A stretch of DNA of 64,000 nt from Betaproteobacteria bacterium (lineage in GTDB: Bacteria; Pseudomonadota; Gammaproteobacteria; Burkholderiales; SG8-41). Location: positions 1-64,000 of the forward strand of contig JANYDM010000003.1 in assembly GCA_025363575.1 (NCBI GenBank), read 5' to 3'. The notes under the pieces are model-generated. The model did not search any database and had not been told where the DNA came from. It was given only the letters and a program-made list of their open reading frames with translations. A program made the position numbers and the translations under genes. Positions 18,517 through 27,179 of this stretch are shown here, piece after piece (the stretch's first letter is position 1; every line of letters begins with the position of its first letter).

Positions 18517-18597
18517 GGATTGAGGATTGAGGATTGAGGAGCGAGGGGAACCCGCCCCCATCCCGGCCGTCCCCCCCGCGAGGGAGGAAGGAGATTA
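18517..18597. repeat. Heptamer repeat plus GC-rich palindromic repeat, copy 2
   Basis: Three GGATTGA heptamers (18517-18537) precede CCCCCATCCCGGCCGTCCCCCC and an inverted GAGGGAGGAAGG arm. It occupies most of the gap between two minus-strand genes. The GC-rich part belongs to the same family as the copies at 6344 and 23080. Confidence 0.65.
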
Positions 18598-18604
18598 GGG
18601 CGTG

Positions 18605-19849
18605 CTATTCGAGAAACTTCGCCGGCGGCACGTCGCGTCCGTATTGAGGCGAGGAAATGAACTGTTTTGGATCGTAGGTCCAGAATTGGGTGACGTCGCG
18701 CACTGTGTCGATGGTCGTGTTGACGAGCTGGCCGTCTTTCCTTTCGACCTTGCGGATATAGATGTTCAGCACCGGCTTGCCGTACTCGTCGAGCTTGAGC
18801 GGCCCCATCGGTCCGCCGTTCAGTTTTACGTTGTGCAGCGCCTTGACGAAATCCGCCTTGTCTTCGAAGCGGCCCTTGATCGCCTTCATCGCCTCCTCGA
18901 GCCACAAACCCGCGGTGTACGTGCCCGCAGTGTAGAAGCCCGGGGTCGCCTTGTACTCGCGCTGGATGGCCTCGACGAAGCGCTTGTTGTCCGGCGCGTC
19001 GCGATCGGTCGCGTACCAGCTCGCGGAGTACACGCCGAGCGCCTCATCGCCCATATTTTTGAGGATGCCCTCGTCGACGAGAGTCGGATTGCCGAACACC
19101 GGCATCTTGAGGCCGAACTCCTTGTAGGCGCGCAGGAAGCGCAGCGGATTGCTGCCGGCAAAGCCGGCGTAAATCCCGTCCACGCCGGTTTTCACCTGGC
19201 CGACAAATGAGCCGTAGTCGGGGGCGTTGAGCGCGGGCCAGAGCTTCTGCACGATGCGCCCGCCGTTGTCCTCGAATACATGCTGAAAGCCTGCCGCGCC
19301 CTCGTGCCCGTAGGTGAAGTCGTCGGCAATCATCGCGATGCGTTTGTAGCCGAGTTTTTTTGACGCGTAGTTGCCGAGCGCGTGCATCGGCTGGGCGGCG
19401 GTACCGTAAACGTGAATCACGTAGTCGCTTTTCTTCTGCTGCGCAAGGTCGTTCTGCGCCGCCGAGGTCGGCGTGATCAGCGGCACCTTCGACTGCATTA
19501 TGTATTCGTCGATCGCGAGCGCCTCGAATGTCGCGAGCGGCCCGATGATCACGTGCACCTTGTCGCGCTCGATGAGTTCCTGGGTCTTGGCCTTGGCCTG
19601 CGCGGGCTGGCCGGCGGTGTCGGCGAAAAAGATTTCAACCTTGCGGCCGGCGAACGTATTGTTGCGCTCCTTCAGCAACAGGTTGATGCCTTCTTCCATC
19701 TGCTTGCCGCCCGCGGCGAGCGGGCCGGTCCTCACGGTGAGAAAGCCGAGCCGCAGCGGTTCGCCCTGCGCGAACGCCGGGGCGGGCAGCAATGAGACGA
19801 GCATTGCGACAACCGCGGGAGCAACGAGCTCGAGTCTGAATCCGGTCAT
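18605..19849 (-). CDS. Orphan branched-chain-amino-acid-type ABC substrate-binding protein
   Basis: A periplasmic receptor of 414 residues with a Sec leader ending near PAFAQ. The mature part begins LRLGFLTVRTGPLAAGG and contains PAQAKAKTQELIERD and HVIIGPLATFEAL, closely parallel to the receptor at 10580. It has no permease or ATPase genes of its own and lies upstream of the serine-less alpha/beta protein. It probably delivers a related ligand to the cluster 1 permease. It diverges from the VOC gene at 20039. Confidence 0.88.
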   Translation of the reverse strand: MTGFRLELVAPAVVAMLVSLLPAPAFAQGEPLRLGFLTVRTGPLAAGGKQMEEGINLLLKERNNTFAGRKVEIFFADTAGQPAQAKAKTQELIERDKVHVIIGPLATFEALAIDEYIMQSKVPLITPTSAAQNDLAQQKKSDYVIHVYGTAAQPMHALGNYASKKLGYKRIAMIADDFTYGHEGAAGFQHVFEDNGGRIVQKLWPALNAPDYGSFVGQVKTGVDGIYAGFAGSNPLRFLRAYKEFGLKMPVFGNPTLVDEGILKNMGDEALGVYSASWYATDRDAPDNKRFVEAIQREYKATPGFYTAGTYTAGLWLEEAMKAIKGRFEDKADFVKALHNVKLNGGPMGPLKLDEYGKPVLNIYIRKVERKDGQLVNTTIDTVRDVTQFWTYDPKQFISSPQYGRDVPPAKFLE

Positions 19850-20038
19850 GACTCCTCCTTGTTTATGGAACTGCTTTTTCGCCGGTTCATTGGCGCCGGT
19901 CTATGCGTCAGGCAGCTGTAATGCTGAAAGCGATTGGCATAATAGCACTCGCTCCCGTGGCGACAAGAGTCCTATTGACAGCGTCCACCGAATAGTCGAA
20001 GTTAGGCACGACGCTACCATTCCCCGCAGGAGACCGGC

Positions 20039-20485
20039 ATGCCACTTGGAAAAATCGCCCACTATTCCATACGCACGCTCGATCTTGAGGCGACGCGCCG
20101 GTTTTACACCGGGGTGATGGGTCTCACCGTCGGGCCGCGTCCGAAGTTTAATTTTCCCGGACTGTGGCTCTACAATGGCAGCCACGAATCGTACGACAAC
20201 GCGGTCGTGCATATCATCGGCATCGATCCGAACGATCCGCAAGGCTTGCAAGATTATCTTGGCGATCGTGATCCTGAGAGCCTGAAAAACGGGACGGGGA
20301 CATTCGACCATATCGCTTTTTCCGCGACGGATGTGAGCGGCATGGTCAGGCACCTGAAAAAAATCAGCGTGCCGTTTCGCGAACGCACCGTGCCCGATCT
20401 AAATCTGCGTCAGGTGTTTCTCGACGATCCGAGCGGCGTGGTGATCGAGCTCAATTACCCCGCGAACGAAAAGTCGGTCGCCTGA
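20039..20485 (+). CDS. VOC-family (glyoxalase/ring-cleavage-type) protein
   Basis: A protein of 148 residues with the two beta-alpha-beta-beta-beta halves of vicinal oxygen chelate proteins. Candidate metal ligands are His in KIAHYSIRTLDLEATRRFY, His in TFDHIAFSA and Glu in GVVIELNYP. Members include glyoxalase, fosfomycin-resistance and extradiol-dioxygenase-like enzymes. A GCAGGAGACC site precedes the ATG. It is followed after 13 bp by an FAD monooxygenase, so a role in aromatic-compound conversion is plausible but unproven. Confidence 0.85.
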   Translation: MPLGKIAHYSIRTLDLEATRRFYTGVMGLTVGPRPKFNFPGLWLYNGSHESYDNAVVHIIGIDPNDPQGLQDYLGDRDPESLKNGTGTFDHIAFSATDVSGMVRHLKKISVPFRERTVPDLNLRQVFLDDPSGVVIELNYPANEKSVA

Positions 20486-20498
20486 CGTTCGCGTCGTC

Positions 20499-21743
20499 AT
20501 GAGCGAACGGCGCAAGGCCCTCGTCGTCGGCGGCTCGCTCGGCGGGCTGTTCGCCGCCAATCTGCTGTCGCGTGCCGGGTGGGACGTCGAGGTATTCGAG
20601 CGAGCAGGCGTCGCGCTTGCAGGCCGCGGCGCCGGCATCATTACGCACGGCGAATTGTTCGATGCGATGCGCCGTGCAGGTGCCGTCATAGACGAAGCAA
20701 TCGGTTGTCCGACGCATGGGCGCGTAACCCTCGATCGTTCAGGCGCCAGCGCGGCCGGGCTGCCCATGGTCCAGATCCTCGCGGCATGGGGCAGCCTCTA
20801 CGGATTAATGAAGGGCGTATTTCCTGCCAGCCGCTATCATTTCAATAAATCACTGCTGCGGGTGGAGCAGAACGACGCTGCGGTAACCGCGCATTTTGAC
20901 GACGGCACGAACGCAAGCGGCGACCTGCTGGTCGGTGCCGACGGCATACGCTCGACTGTGCGCGCGCAATTTCTTTCGCAGTCCAAGCCGGTCTATGCGG
21001 GTTATCTCGCGTGGCGCGGGCTTGCTGACGAGAGCGCGGTGAACGAGGAAACGCGCCGCACGCTGGCCGGCCGCATGGCGTTCTGTCTGCCGCCCGGCGA
21101 GCAAATGCTGACTTACTTCGTCCCGGGCCGCGACAACAGCACCGGCGCAGGCGAGCGGCGCATCAACTTCGTGTGGTACCGCCCGGTCGATGGGGACGCC
21201 GGATTGCGCGATCTTTTCACCGACGCCGATGGCCGGCACTACGAGCACAACATTCCGCCCGATCGCATCCGGCCGCGGGTGATTGCCGACATGCGTGCGG
21301 CCGCTGCTGAACTGCTCGCGCCGCAGTTTGCCGATGTGGTGCGCGCGACTGCCGAACCGCTGTTTCAGCCGATCTATGATCTGGAATCGCCGCAGCTCGC
21401 GTTCGGCCGCGTCGCGTTGCTTGGCGATGCCGCGTTCGTCGCGCGTCCGCATGTGGGGCTCGGCGTGACGAAGGCGGCGGGCGACGCGGCCGCGCTGGCC
21501 GATGCGTTGCTGGCGCATCCGGGTGACATCGGTTCCGCGCTGGCGCGCTATGCCGACAGTCGCCTCGAATACGGCAAAGCCATTGTCGCGCACGCGCGTC
21601 TGCTGGGCGAGGGTATAGGCGCGAGTGTTGCCGCCAGCGCACGGGCCGCTTATTTCCGGCAGCCGGAGGTCATCATGCGTGAAGTCGCCGTGCCGGACTG
21701 GGCTGATCGCTCTGTTGCGCTGCGCCGCCTTCAAGTAACATAG
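20499..21743 (+). CDS. FAD-dependent monooxygenase (2,6-dihydroxypyridine 3-monooxygenase-like)
   Basis: A flavoprotein of 414 residues. It shows LVVGGSLGGLFAANLLSRAG at the N-terminus, the DG motif VGADGIRSTVRAQF and the GD motif VALLGDAAFVARPHVGLG. RGAGIITHGELFDAMRRAG and the 'ARPH' variant in the GD motif are reminiscent of the hydroxypyridine monooxygenase branch. It would hydroxylate an aromatic or heteroaromatic ring using NADH and oxygen. It is coupled to the VOC gene and precedes transporter cluster 2, which may import its substrate. Confidence 0.82.
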   Translation: MSERRKALVVGGSLGGLFAANLLSRAGWDVEVFERAGVALAGRGAGIITHGELFDAMRRAGAVIDEAIGCPTHGRVTLDRSGASAAGLPMVQILAAWGSLYGLMKGVFPASRYHFNKSLLRVEQNDAAVTAHFDDGTNASGDLLVGADGIRSTVRAQFLSQSKPVYAGYLAWRGLADESAVNEETRRTLAGRMAFCLPPGEQMLTYFVPGRDNSTGAGERRINFVWYRPVDGDAGLRDLFTDADGRHYEHNIPPDRIRPRVIADMRAAAAELLAPQFADVVRATAEPLFQPIYDLESPQLAFGRVALLGDAAFVARPHVGLGVTKAAGDAAALADALLAHPGDIGSALARYADSRLEYGKAIVAHARLLGEGIGASVAASARAAYFRQPEVIMREVAVPDWADRSVALRRLQVT

Positions 21744-21809
21744 CCGTCAATAACAATGCCCGCGGCATGCATGCGGGTTCGCGTTTCATCCACCTCACGG
21801 AGGAGCATC

Positions 21810-23075
21810 ATGACCGAGCGCTCGAAGAAACCCGCTGCCGACAAAAAACGCCGCAAGCTGATACTGGGCGCCACCAGTGCTGCCGCCACCGCCGCCACTT
21901 CACCGTTCTGGATCAACATCGTCCACGCGCAGTCCAAGGCGCCGATCAAGATTGGTTTTCCGACGCCACTCACGGGCCCTTTCGGCACCGAAGCGCAGGA
22001 CCAGGTGCGCTGCGCCGAAATCGCTATCAAGGAGTTTAACGAGTCGGGCGGCCTCAACGGGCGCATGGCGGAACTGCTGGTGCGCGACGACAAGCTGAAT
22101 CCCGGCGAAGCGGCGACGCGCACCCTCGAGCTCATCGAAAAAGAGAAAGTCAGTTTCGTCGTCGGCGCGCTGTCCGCGGCAGTGCAGCTGTCGGTCAACA
22201 ACGTGTGCAAGGAACGCGGCATCATCTACAACTCGATCAGCCAGTCGGACGCGATCAGCGAGGTCAAGGACTTCAGCAAATACACGTTCCACGAGGCGAT
22301 GAATCCGCACATGACTTCAGGCGCGGTCGCACGCTTCGCCATTCCGAAATTCGGCAAACGCGTCGTGTTTTTCACGCCGGACTACGCTTACGGGCACGAG
22401 ATGCTGCGCGGCTTCCAGCGCGCGGGCAAGGAACTCGGCCTGGAAACGCTCGCCGATCTGCGTTACCCGCTCGGCACCAGCGACTACACGTCGTTCTTCC
22501 CGCGCGTGCAGTCGCTGAAGCCTGACATCCTGTGCATGATCAATTTCGGCCGCGACCTCGTGAACGCAGCCAAGCAGGCCTACGAATTCGGCATCACCAA
22601 GCAGGTCAAGATCATCACGCCCATCCTGCTGATCAGCGCGCGCATGGCTGCCGGCCCCGAGCCCTTCGAAGGCGTTGTCGGCGCGACTTCGTACTACTGG
22701 AAGATCGAGGACTCGCTCGCCAGCGCGAAGGCGTTCAACGACCGCTATCGCAAGGCGCACCCGGGCACGGTGCCGACCGACTACGGCGCGCTTGGCTACG
22801 CGGGTGTGCGCTCGCTGCTCGTCGCCGCGCGCAACGCGAAGAGCACCGATTCCGACAAGGTGATTCCCGCGATGGAGGCGCTCAAGTACGATTTCTACAA
22901 AGGGCCGCAGTCCTATCGCAAGTGCGATCACCAGTCGGTGCAGTCGTTGATCATGCTGCAGTCGAAGGCCGCGGCCAACGTGCGCGACAAGAACGACGTG
23001 TTCGACGTCATCGGCATCGACAACGGCAGCGAGAAGATGCTGCGCACCTGCAAGGAGCTCGGGCATAAGGCTTAG
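21810..23075 (+). CDS. Branched-chain-amino-acid-type ABC transporter substrate-binding protein (cluster 2)
   Basis: A receptor of 421 residues, start chosen after the strong CGGAGGAGC site. The leader is Tat-like (KKRRKLILGATSAAA, cleaved near VHAQ). The mature domain begins IKIGFPTPLTGPFG, with GGLNGRMAELLVRDDKLNPGEA and VGALSAAVQLSVN, typical of LivK/aromatic-acid receptors. It differs clearly from the cluster 1 receptor, suggesting another ligand. It is followed by a palindromic repeat and then livHMGF-type genes. Confidence 0.9.
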   Translation: MTERSKKPAADKKRRKLILGATSAAATAATSPFWINIVHAQSKAPIKIGFPTPLTGPFGTEAQDQVRCAEIAIKEFNESGGLNGRMAELLVRDDKLNPGEAATRTLELIEKEKVSFVVGALSAAVQLSVNNVCKERGIIYNSISQSDAISEVKDFSKYTFHEAMNPHMTSGAVARFAIPKFGKRVVFFTPDYAYGHEMLRGFQRAGKELGLETLADLRYPLGTSDYTSFFPRVQSLKPDILCMINFGRDLVNAAKQAYEFGITKQVKIITPILLISARMAAGPEPFEGVVGATSYYWKIEDSLASAKAFNDRYRKAHPGTVPTDYGALGYAGVRSLLVAARNAKSTDSDKVIPAMEALKYDFYKGPQSYRKCDHQSVQSLIMLQSKAAANVRDKNDVFDVIGIDNGSEKMLRTCKELGHKA

Positions 23076-23079
23076 TAGC

Positions 23080-23184
23080 GCCTTCCCCCTTGACGGGGGA
23101 AGGCGGGGATGGGGGTGAAATCATTGCGTGTCGTGGTAGTGCTCACCCCCACCCCGGCCCCCCCTCGTCGAGGGGGAGGGGATT
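23080..23184. repeat. GC-rich palindromic repeat, double copy 3
   Basis: Two hairpins, CCTTCCCCCTTGACGG with its inverted arm and CCCCTCGTCGAGGGG, are linked by inverted GGGGATGGGGGTGA and CACCCCCACCCC words. The whole unit is therefore a composite palindrome. It lies between the receptor gene and the permease genes, the same relative place as the CACAGAGG repeat in cluster 1. Confidence 0.8.
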
Positions 23185-23208
23185 CGTTTTCAATACCACG
23201 GTAATCCT

Positions 23209-24093
23209 ATGAGCGGCATCACGCTGGACCTCCTGTTGCTGCAGATCGTCACCGGCATCGCGCTCGGCGCGGTGTACGTGCTGGTGGCGCTCGGCTTGTC
23301 TCTTATATTCGGCATGCTGGCGGTCGTGAACTTCGCGCACGGCGCATTCTTCATGGTCGGCGCCTATATGGGCGTGTGGCTCTTCGCGCAAACCGGAAAT
23401 TTCTGGGTGTGCCTCGTGCTGGTGCCGCTCGGCGTGGGCGCCATCGGCCTTGTCACCGAACGCGTGCTGGTGCGTCCGCTCTATGGGCGCGGCATCGACT
23501 ATCCACTGCTGCTGACGTTCGGCCTGTCGTATATCTTTGTCGAAGTCGTGCGCATGACGTTCGGTCTGAACGGCATTCCGTTCTCGACGCCCGCGGGCCT
23601 GACCGGCGCGGTCAATATCGGCATCGGCCACTTTCCGCTCTATCGGTTGTTCCTGATCGGTGCAACCGCGGTCATCGTCGCCGCCCTGTATTTGTTCATC
23701 GAAAAAACTTCCTACGGACTGATCATCCGCGCCGGCGCGCGCGATCCTGAAATCGTGCGCGTGCTGGGGATCGATATCTCCAGGGTCTGGCTGGTCGTGT
23801 TCGGCATCGGCACCGGCATCGCGGGCCTCTCCGGCGTGCTCTCCGCGCCGCTGCAGTCTGTGACGCCGGAAATGGGTGTCTCGCTACTCGCGGATGCGTT
23901 CGTCGTCACCGTCGTAGGCGGCATGGGCTCGCTTACCGGGGCAGTAGTCGCGGGCTTGCTCGTTGGCGTGGTAGTGAGCCTCACTTCGCTGGTATCACCG
24001 GAAGCGGGACGCGTGTCGATATTCGTGCTGATGGCGGTCGTGCTGCTGGTGCGTCCGCAAGGATTGTTCGGCCGCACCGGAGCGCTGGGTTAG
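23209..24093 (+). CDS. livH: LivH-type ABC transporter permease (cluster 2)
   Basis: A membrane protein of 294 residues. It has the LivH block IFGMLAVVNFAHGAFFMVGAYMG near residue 30 and the coupling loop ARDPEIVRVLGIDISRV, then GGMGSLTGAVVAG near the C-terminus. Start chosen at the ATG, which follows ATCCTAT with only a weak ribosome site. It is 2 bp upstream of the LivM-type partner. Confidence 0.92.
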   Translation: MSGITLDLLLLQIVTGIALGAVYVLVALGLSLIFGMLAVVNFAHGAFFMVGAYMGVWLFAQTGNFWVCLVLVPLGVGAIGLVTERVLVRPLYGRGIDYPLLLTFGLSYIFVEVVRMTFGLNGIPFSTPAGLTGAVNIGIGHFPLYRLFLIGATAVIVAALYLFIEKTSYGLIIRAGARDPEIVRVLGIDISRVWLVVFGIGTGIAGLSGVLSAPLQSVTPEMGVSLLADAFVVTVVGGMGSLTGAVVAGLLVGVVVSLTSLVSPEAGRVSIFVLMAVVLLVRPQGLFGRTGALG

Positions 24094-24095
24094 GC

Positions 24096-25082
24096 ATGCA
24101 CGGCAGCAATGCGCAGCAAGCAGGCGCTTGGCGCGCGGTGCTCGATGCCATCGCGCGCCACCGCGTTGCCGCGACGCTCGCGTTCCTGATTATTTTTCCG
24201 TGGCTCGTGCCGTATCACACGCTGGCGATCAACATTCTGATCTGGGGCCTGTTCGCGCTGGGTTTCAACCTGCTATACGGTTATGCAGGCCTCTTGTCGT
24301 TCGGTCACGCGGCGCTGCTCGGCGTGGGCAGCTATGGCTGCGGCATCGTCATCGTGCATTTCGGCTGGCCGTGGTACGTGGCGATTCTGTGCGGCGTCGC
24401 GTTCTCGTCCGCGGTCGCCTGCGTGATCGGCTTTCTTGCCATCCGCACACGCGGAATTTACTTCTCGATGGTGACGCTGGCTCTTGCCGAATGCGTCTAT
24501 TACCTCTTTTATAAATGGGAAAGCGTGACCGGCGGCGAGAACGGGCTGCGCGGCATCAACGTCTCCACGGTCAATCTGTTCGGGTTCGAGATCAACTTCC
24601 TGGATCCGGTCAACAAGTATTACGTGATGCTCGGGGTGGTCGCGATTGCGTTGTGGATTTTTTCACGCATACTCGCGTCGCCGTTCGGCGCGGTGCTTGA
24701 AACCATACGCGAGAACGAAGCACGCGCCGCCGCGTGCGGCTACAACGTCGCCAACACCAAGCTCATGGCGTTCGTGCTGTCGGGCGCGTTCTGCGGCGTC
24801 GCGGGCGCATTGCGCGCGTTGCATCTGTCCACCGTGCCGGTCGAAGTGCTGCAGATTTCGACGTCGGGCGATGTCGTGATGATGGCGCTGCTCGGCGGCT
24901 TCGGCACCTTCTTCGGGCCGTTCATCGGCGCCGGCGTGTTCCAGCTCTTCGGCGACGTGCTGACGTTGTGGACGACGCACTGGCAGCTGTATCTCGGCGC
25001 GACCTTCATGGTGTTCGTGCTGTTCTTTCCGCGCGGCATCTGGGGCTCGATCCTGCATTGGCTCGGCGTGGCGAAATCATGA
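24096..25082 (+). CDS. livM: LivM-type ABC transporter permease (cluster 2)
   Basis: A membrane protein of 328 residues. The signature GYAGLLSFGHAALLGVGSYG and the coupling loop ENEARAAACGYNVANTK are visible, with GGFGTFFGPFIGA near the C-terminus. It lies 2 bp after the LivH-type gene and overlaps the ATPase gene by 4 bp (ATGA). It forms the channel with the LivH-type subunit. Confidence 0.92.
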   Translation: MHGSNAQQAGAWRAVLDAIARHRVAATLAFLIIFPWLVPYHTLAINILIWGLFALGFNLLYGYAGLLSFGHAALLGVGSYGCGIVIVHFGWPWYVAILCGVAFSSAVACVIGFLAIRTRGIYFSMVTLALAECVYYLFYKWESVTGGENGLRGINVSTVNLFGFEINFLDPVNKYYVMLGVVAIALWIFSRILASPFGAVLETIRENEARAAACGYNVANTKLMAFVLSGAFCGVAGALRALHLSTVPVEVLQISTSGDVVMMALLGGFGTFFGPFIGAGVFQLFGDVLTLWTTHWQLYLGATFMVFVLFFPRGIWGSILHWLGVAKS

Positions 25083-25825
25083 GCGACATCCTGGTCGCCG
25101 AGGGCGTGGGCAAAAAATTCGGCGGCTTCGTCGCGCTGAAGGACGTATCGGTTAGCTTCGCGGAGGACAAGCTCGCCGCGATCATCGGCCCGAACGGGGC
25201 CGGCAAAAGCACGTTTTTCAACGTAATTTCGGGCGCGTTTCCGGTGTCGAGCGGGCGAGTGCGCTTCGAAGGCCGCGATATCACGGGCCTGCGGCCGCAC
25301 GAGTACGCAAGGCGCGGCATCGCCAAATCCTTCCAGATCACGAATCTATTCCCCCAGCTCTCCGCGCACGAGAACGTGCGCGTGGCAGCGCAGATGCAAA
25401 AGACGCGCTACAACCTGTGGACGCCGCGCGCCGGCATCCGCGAATTGATAGAGCAGGCCGACGCGCTCCTGGAGCGAGTGGGCATCTTCGCCAAGCGCAA
25501 CGCGACGGCACGCGACATGGCGCACGGCGAGCAGCGCTGCCTCGAAATCGCGATGGCGCTGGCGTGCAAGCCGCGGCTTTTGCTGCTCGACGAGCCGACC
25601 GCCGGCATGTCGCCGGAGGAAACCGTCAAGATGATGGATCTCATCGTGCGCCTCGCGGCCGAGCGCACGGTGATCCTGGTTGAGCACAAGATGAAGCTGG
25701 TGATGGGGATCTGCCAGCAGCTGGTCGTGCTGCATCACGGTGAATTGCTCGCGCAGGGCACGCCCGACGACATCCGCGCCAATGACGACGTGAAGCGTGT
25801 CTACCTCGGGCAGGGAAAGCATTGA
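25079..25825 (+). CDS. livG: LivG-type ABC transporter ATPase (cluster 2)
   Basis: An ATP-binding subunit of 248 residues starting in an ATGA overlap with the permease. Walker A is GPNGAGKST, the signature region is MAHGEQRCLEIAMALA, and Walker B is LLLLDEPTAGMSPEE, with LVEHKMK carrying the switch histidine. The AHGEQR variant is normal for LivG proteins. It is followed by livF with a one-base stop/start overlap. Confidence 0.92.
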   Translation: MSDILVAEGVGKKFGGFVALKDVSVSFAEDKLAAIIGPNGAGKSTFFNVISGAFPVSSGRVRFEGRDITGLRPHEYARRGIAKSFQITNLFPQLSAHENVRVAAQMQKTRYNLWTPRAGIRELIEQADALLERVGIFAKRNATARDMAHGEQRCLEIAMALACKPRLLLLDEPTAGMSPEETVKMMDLIVRLAAERTVILVEHKMKLVMGICQQLVVLHHGELLAQGTPDDIRANDDVKRVYLGQGKH

Positions 25826-26538
25826 TGGCAGCGATGCTCAAACTTGAAAGTCTCAACGCGTGGTACGGGCACAGCCATGTGCTGCAGGGCGTGTCCCTCG
25901 AAGTCGGCGCCGGTGAGATTGTCACGCTCATCGGGCGCAATGGCGCCGGCAAAACCACCACGCTGCGTACCGTGATGGGTCTGGTGGCCAAGCACGGCGG
26001 CAGCGTCAAGTTCGACGGGGCGGACGTGCTGAGCGAACCCGCGTTCCGCCGTTACCACCGGGGGCTTGCTTACGTGCCCGAAGAGCGGCGCATCGTGCCG
26101 GGGCTGTCGGTGCTGGAAAACCTGCAGCTTGGATTGCTGGCGTCGCCCCATCGCCAGCGCGAAAGCGAGATCATCGCGCGCATTGCACGCACGTTCCCGC
26201 GCTTGCAGCAGCGGCTCGGTCAGCCCGGCGAAACCTTATCCGGCGGCGAGCAGCAGATGCTGGCGATCGCGCGCGCGATGATGGCCGAACCGAAAATGAT
26301 TTTGCTCGACGAGCCGTCCGAAGGCATCATGCCGATACTCGTCGATGAGATGTTCGACCTGTTTGCGGAGATGAAGCGCGCCGGCACCACTATCCTGCTG
26401 GTCGAGCAGAACGTCGAGCGCGCGCTGTCGATTTCCGACCGCGCCTATGTCATGGACCAGGGCATGATCGTGCACCACGATACTGCCGCCAACCTGCTGG
26501 CGGACAAGACGATACAAGAGCGGTATTGCGCGGTGTAG
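25825..26538 (+). CDS. livF: LivF-type ABC transporter ATPase (cluster 2)
   Basis: An ATP-binding subunit of 237 residues. Walker A is GRNGAGKTT, the signature is LSGGEQQMLAIARAM, and Walker B is ILLDEPSEGIMP, with LVEQNVERAL. The start at 25825 forms a TGATG overlap with the preceding stop; an ATG at 25837 is a possible alternative. This is the last gene of transporter cluster 2 and ends 20 bp before a convergent small gene. Confidence 0.92.
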   Translation: MAAMLKLESLNAWYGHSHVLQGVSLEVGAGEIVTLIGRNGAGKTTTLRTVMGLVAKHGGSVKFDGADVLSEPAFRRYHRGLAYVPEERRIVPGLSVLENLQLGLLASPHRQRESEIIARIARTFPRLQQRLGQPGETLSGGEQQMLAIARAMMAEPKMILLDEPSEGIMPILVDEMFDLFAEMKRAGTTILLVEQNVERALSISDRAYVMDQGMIVHHDTAANLLADKTIQERYCAV

Positions 26539-26557
26539 GGATGAGACAACGCGCGAA

Positions 26558-26812
26558 CTAGCGGCCGGTGTCGGTTGGCTGGTTGAACACCATTTCGGTG
26601 ACGATTTCGCCGTCGCTGCTCAGCCTGCACACTTTGCTCGGGGTATTGCGTTGCGCAAGCGTAATGGCGAACCGCTCCGCTTCGGCCAGAGAGTGAAACG
26701 AATACCCTGACGTGCCCTTGTTGCTGTCGACGAACCAGCGCTCGGCGCCGAGCGAGGCTATCGTGTAGGTGATGTAGTCCCCGGTCAGGTTGCTTGATTC
26801 TTCTTCCGCCAT
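26558..26812 (-). CDS. Small DUF2188-like protein
   Basis: A protein of 84 residues, start chosen at MAEEESSNL. The core (YTIASLGAERWFVDSNKG, then FHSLAEAERFAITLAQ) resembles the short beta-beta-alpha DUF2188 fold, which has no assigned function. There is no signal peptide. Its start codon lies only 7 bp from the end of a MITE-like element, so its promoter and leader probably come from that element. The family call rests on pattern alone. Confidence 0.55.
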   Translation of the reverse strand: MAEEESSNLTGDYITYTIASLGAERWFVDSNKGTSGYSFHSLAEAERFAITLAQRNTPSKVCRLSSDGEIVTEMVFNQPTDTGR

Positions 26813-26818
26813 AGGTAA

Positions 26819-27086
26819 AGAGTCCCTAACACAATGAAACGCGCGATGCGCTGTCACGATTTTGGCTCAGGGCTAGAAGAAAGTCCCGCGGCTTAGTCAT
26901 TCTAAGCAAGGGGCTTTCGACAACGCCATGGGCCAAAACTCGTGCCAGCCCGAAAGGTTGCAGCCAGAATCGGCGATGGCTGCGTTGCTCGTCTTGGCAA
27001 TATGAATAACTATTGCCTGCGCCGGGCGTCTTGCCCTCACCGATTCTGGCTGCAACGCACACGTGTTTCATTGTGTTGGGGACTCT
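26819..27086. mobile_element. MITE-like element, 268 bp, non-coding
   Basis: Terminal inverted repeats of 22 bp (left 26819-26840, right 27065-27086, one mismatch) start AGAGTCCC and end AATGAAAC. A second perfect 17-bp inverted pair, GTTGCAGCCAGAATCGG and its complement, lies inside at 26957-26973 and 27040-27056. There is no transposase gene and no obvious target-site duplication. The element fills most of the 367-bp gap between the DUF2188-like gene and the molybdenum hydroxylase; the remaining 27087-27179 shows nothing that I can name. Confidence 0.75.
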
Positions 27087-27179
27087 CGAAGTTTACAAGT
27101 TAATCCGGGTTTTCACATGGCGAGGTTCGCGGCATGGCGAAGCCGTGTCGAGGAATTTCCGCACAAACGGCACGCATCG

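Noticed and set aside
26826..27071. An 81-codon minus-strand frame inside the MITE-like element
   Set aside because: It nearly fills the element between its terminal repeats, has no ribosome site or recognisable domain, and its middle is built from the internal inverted repeat.
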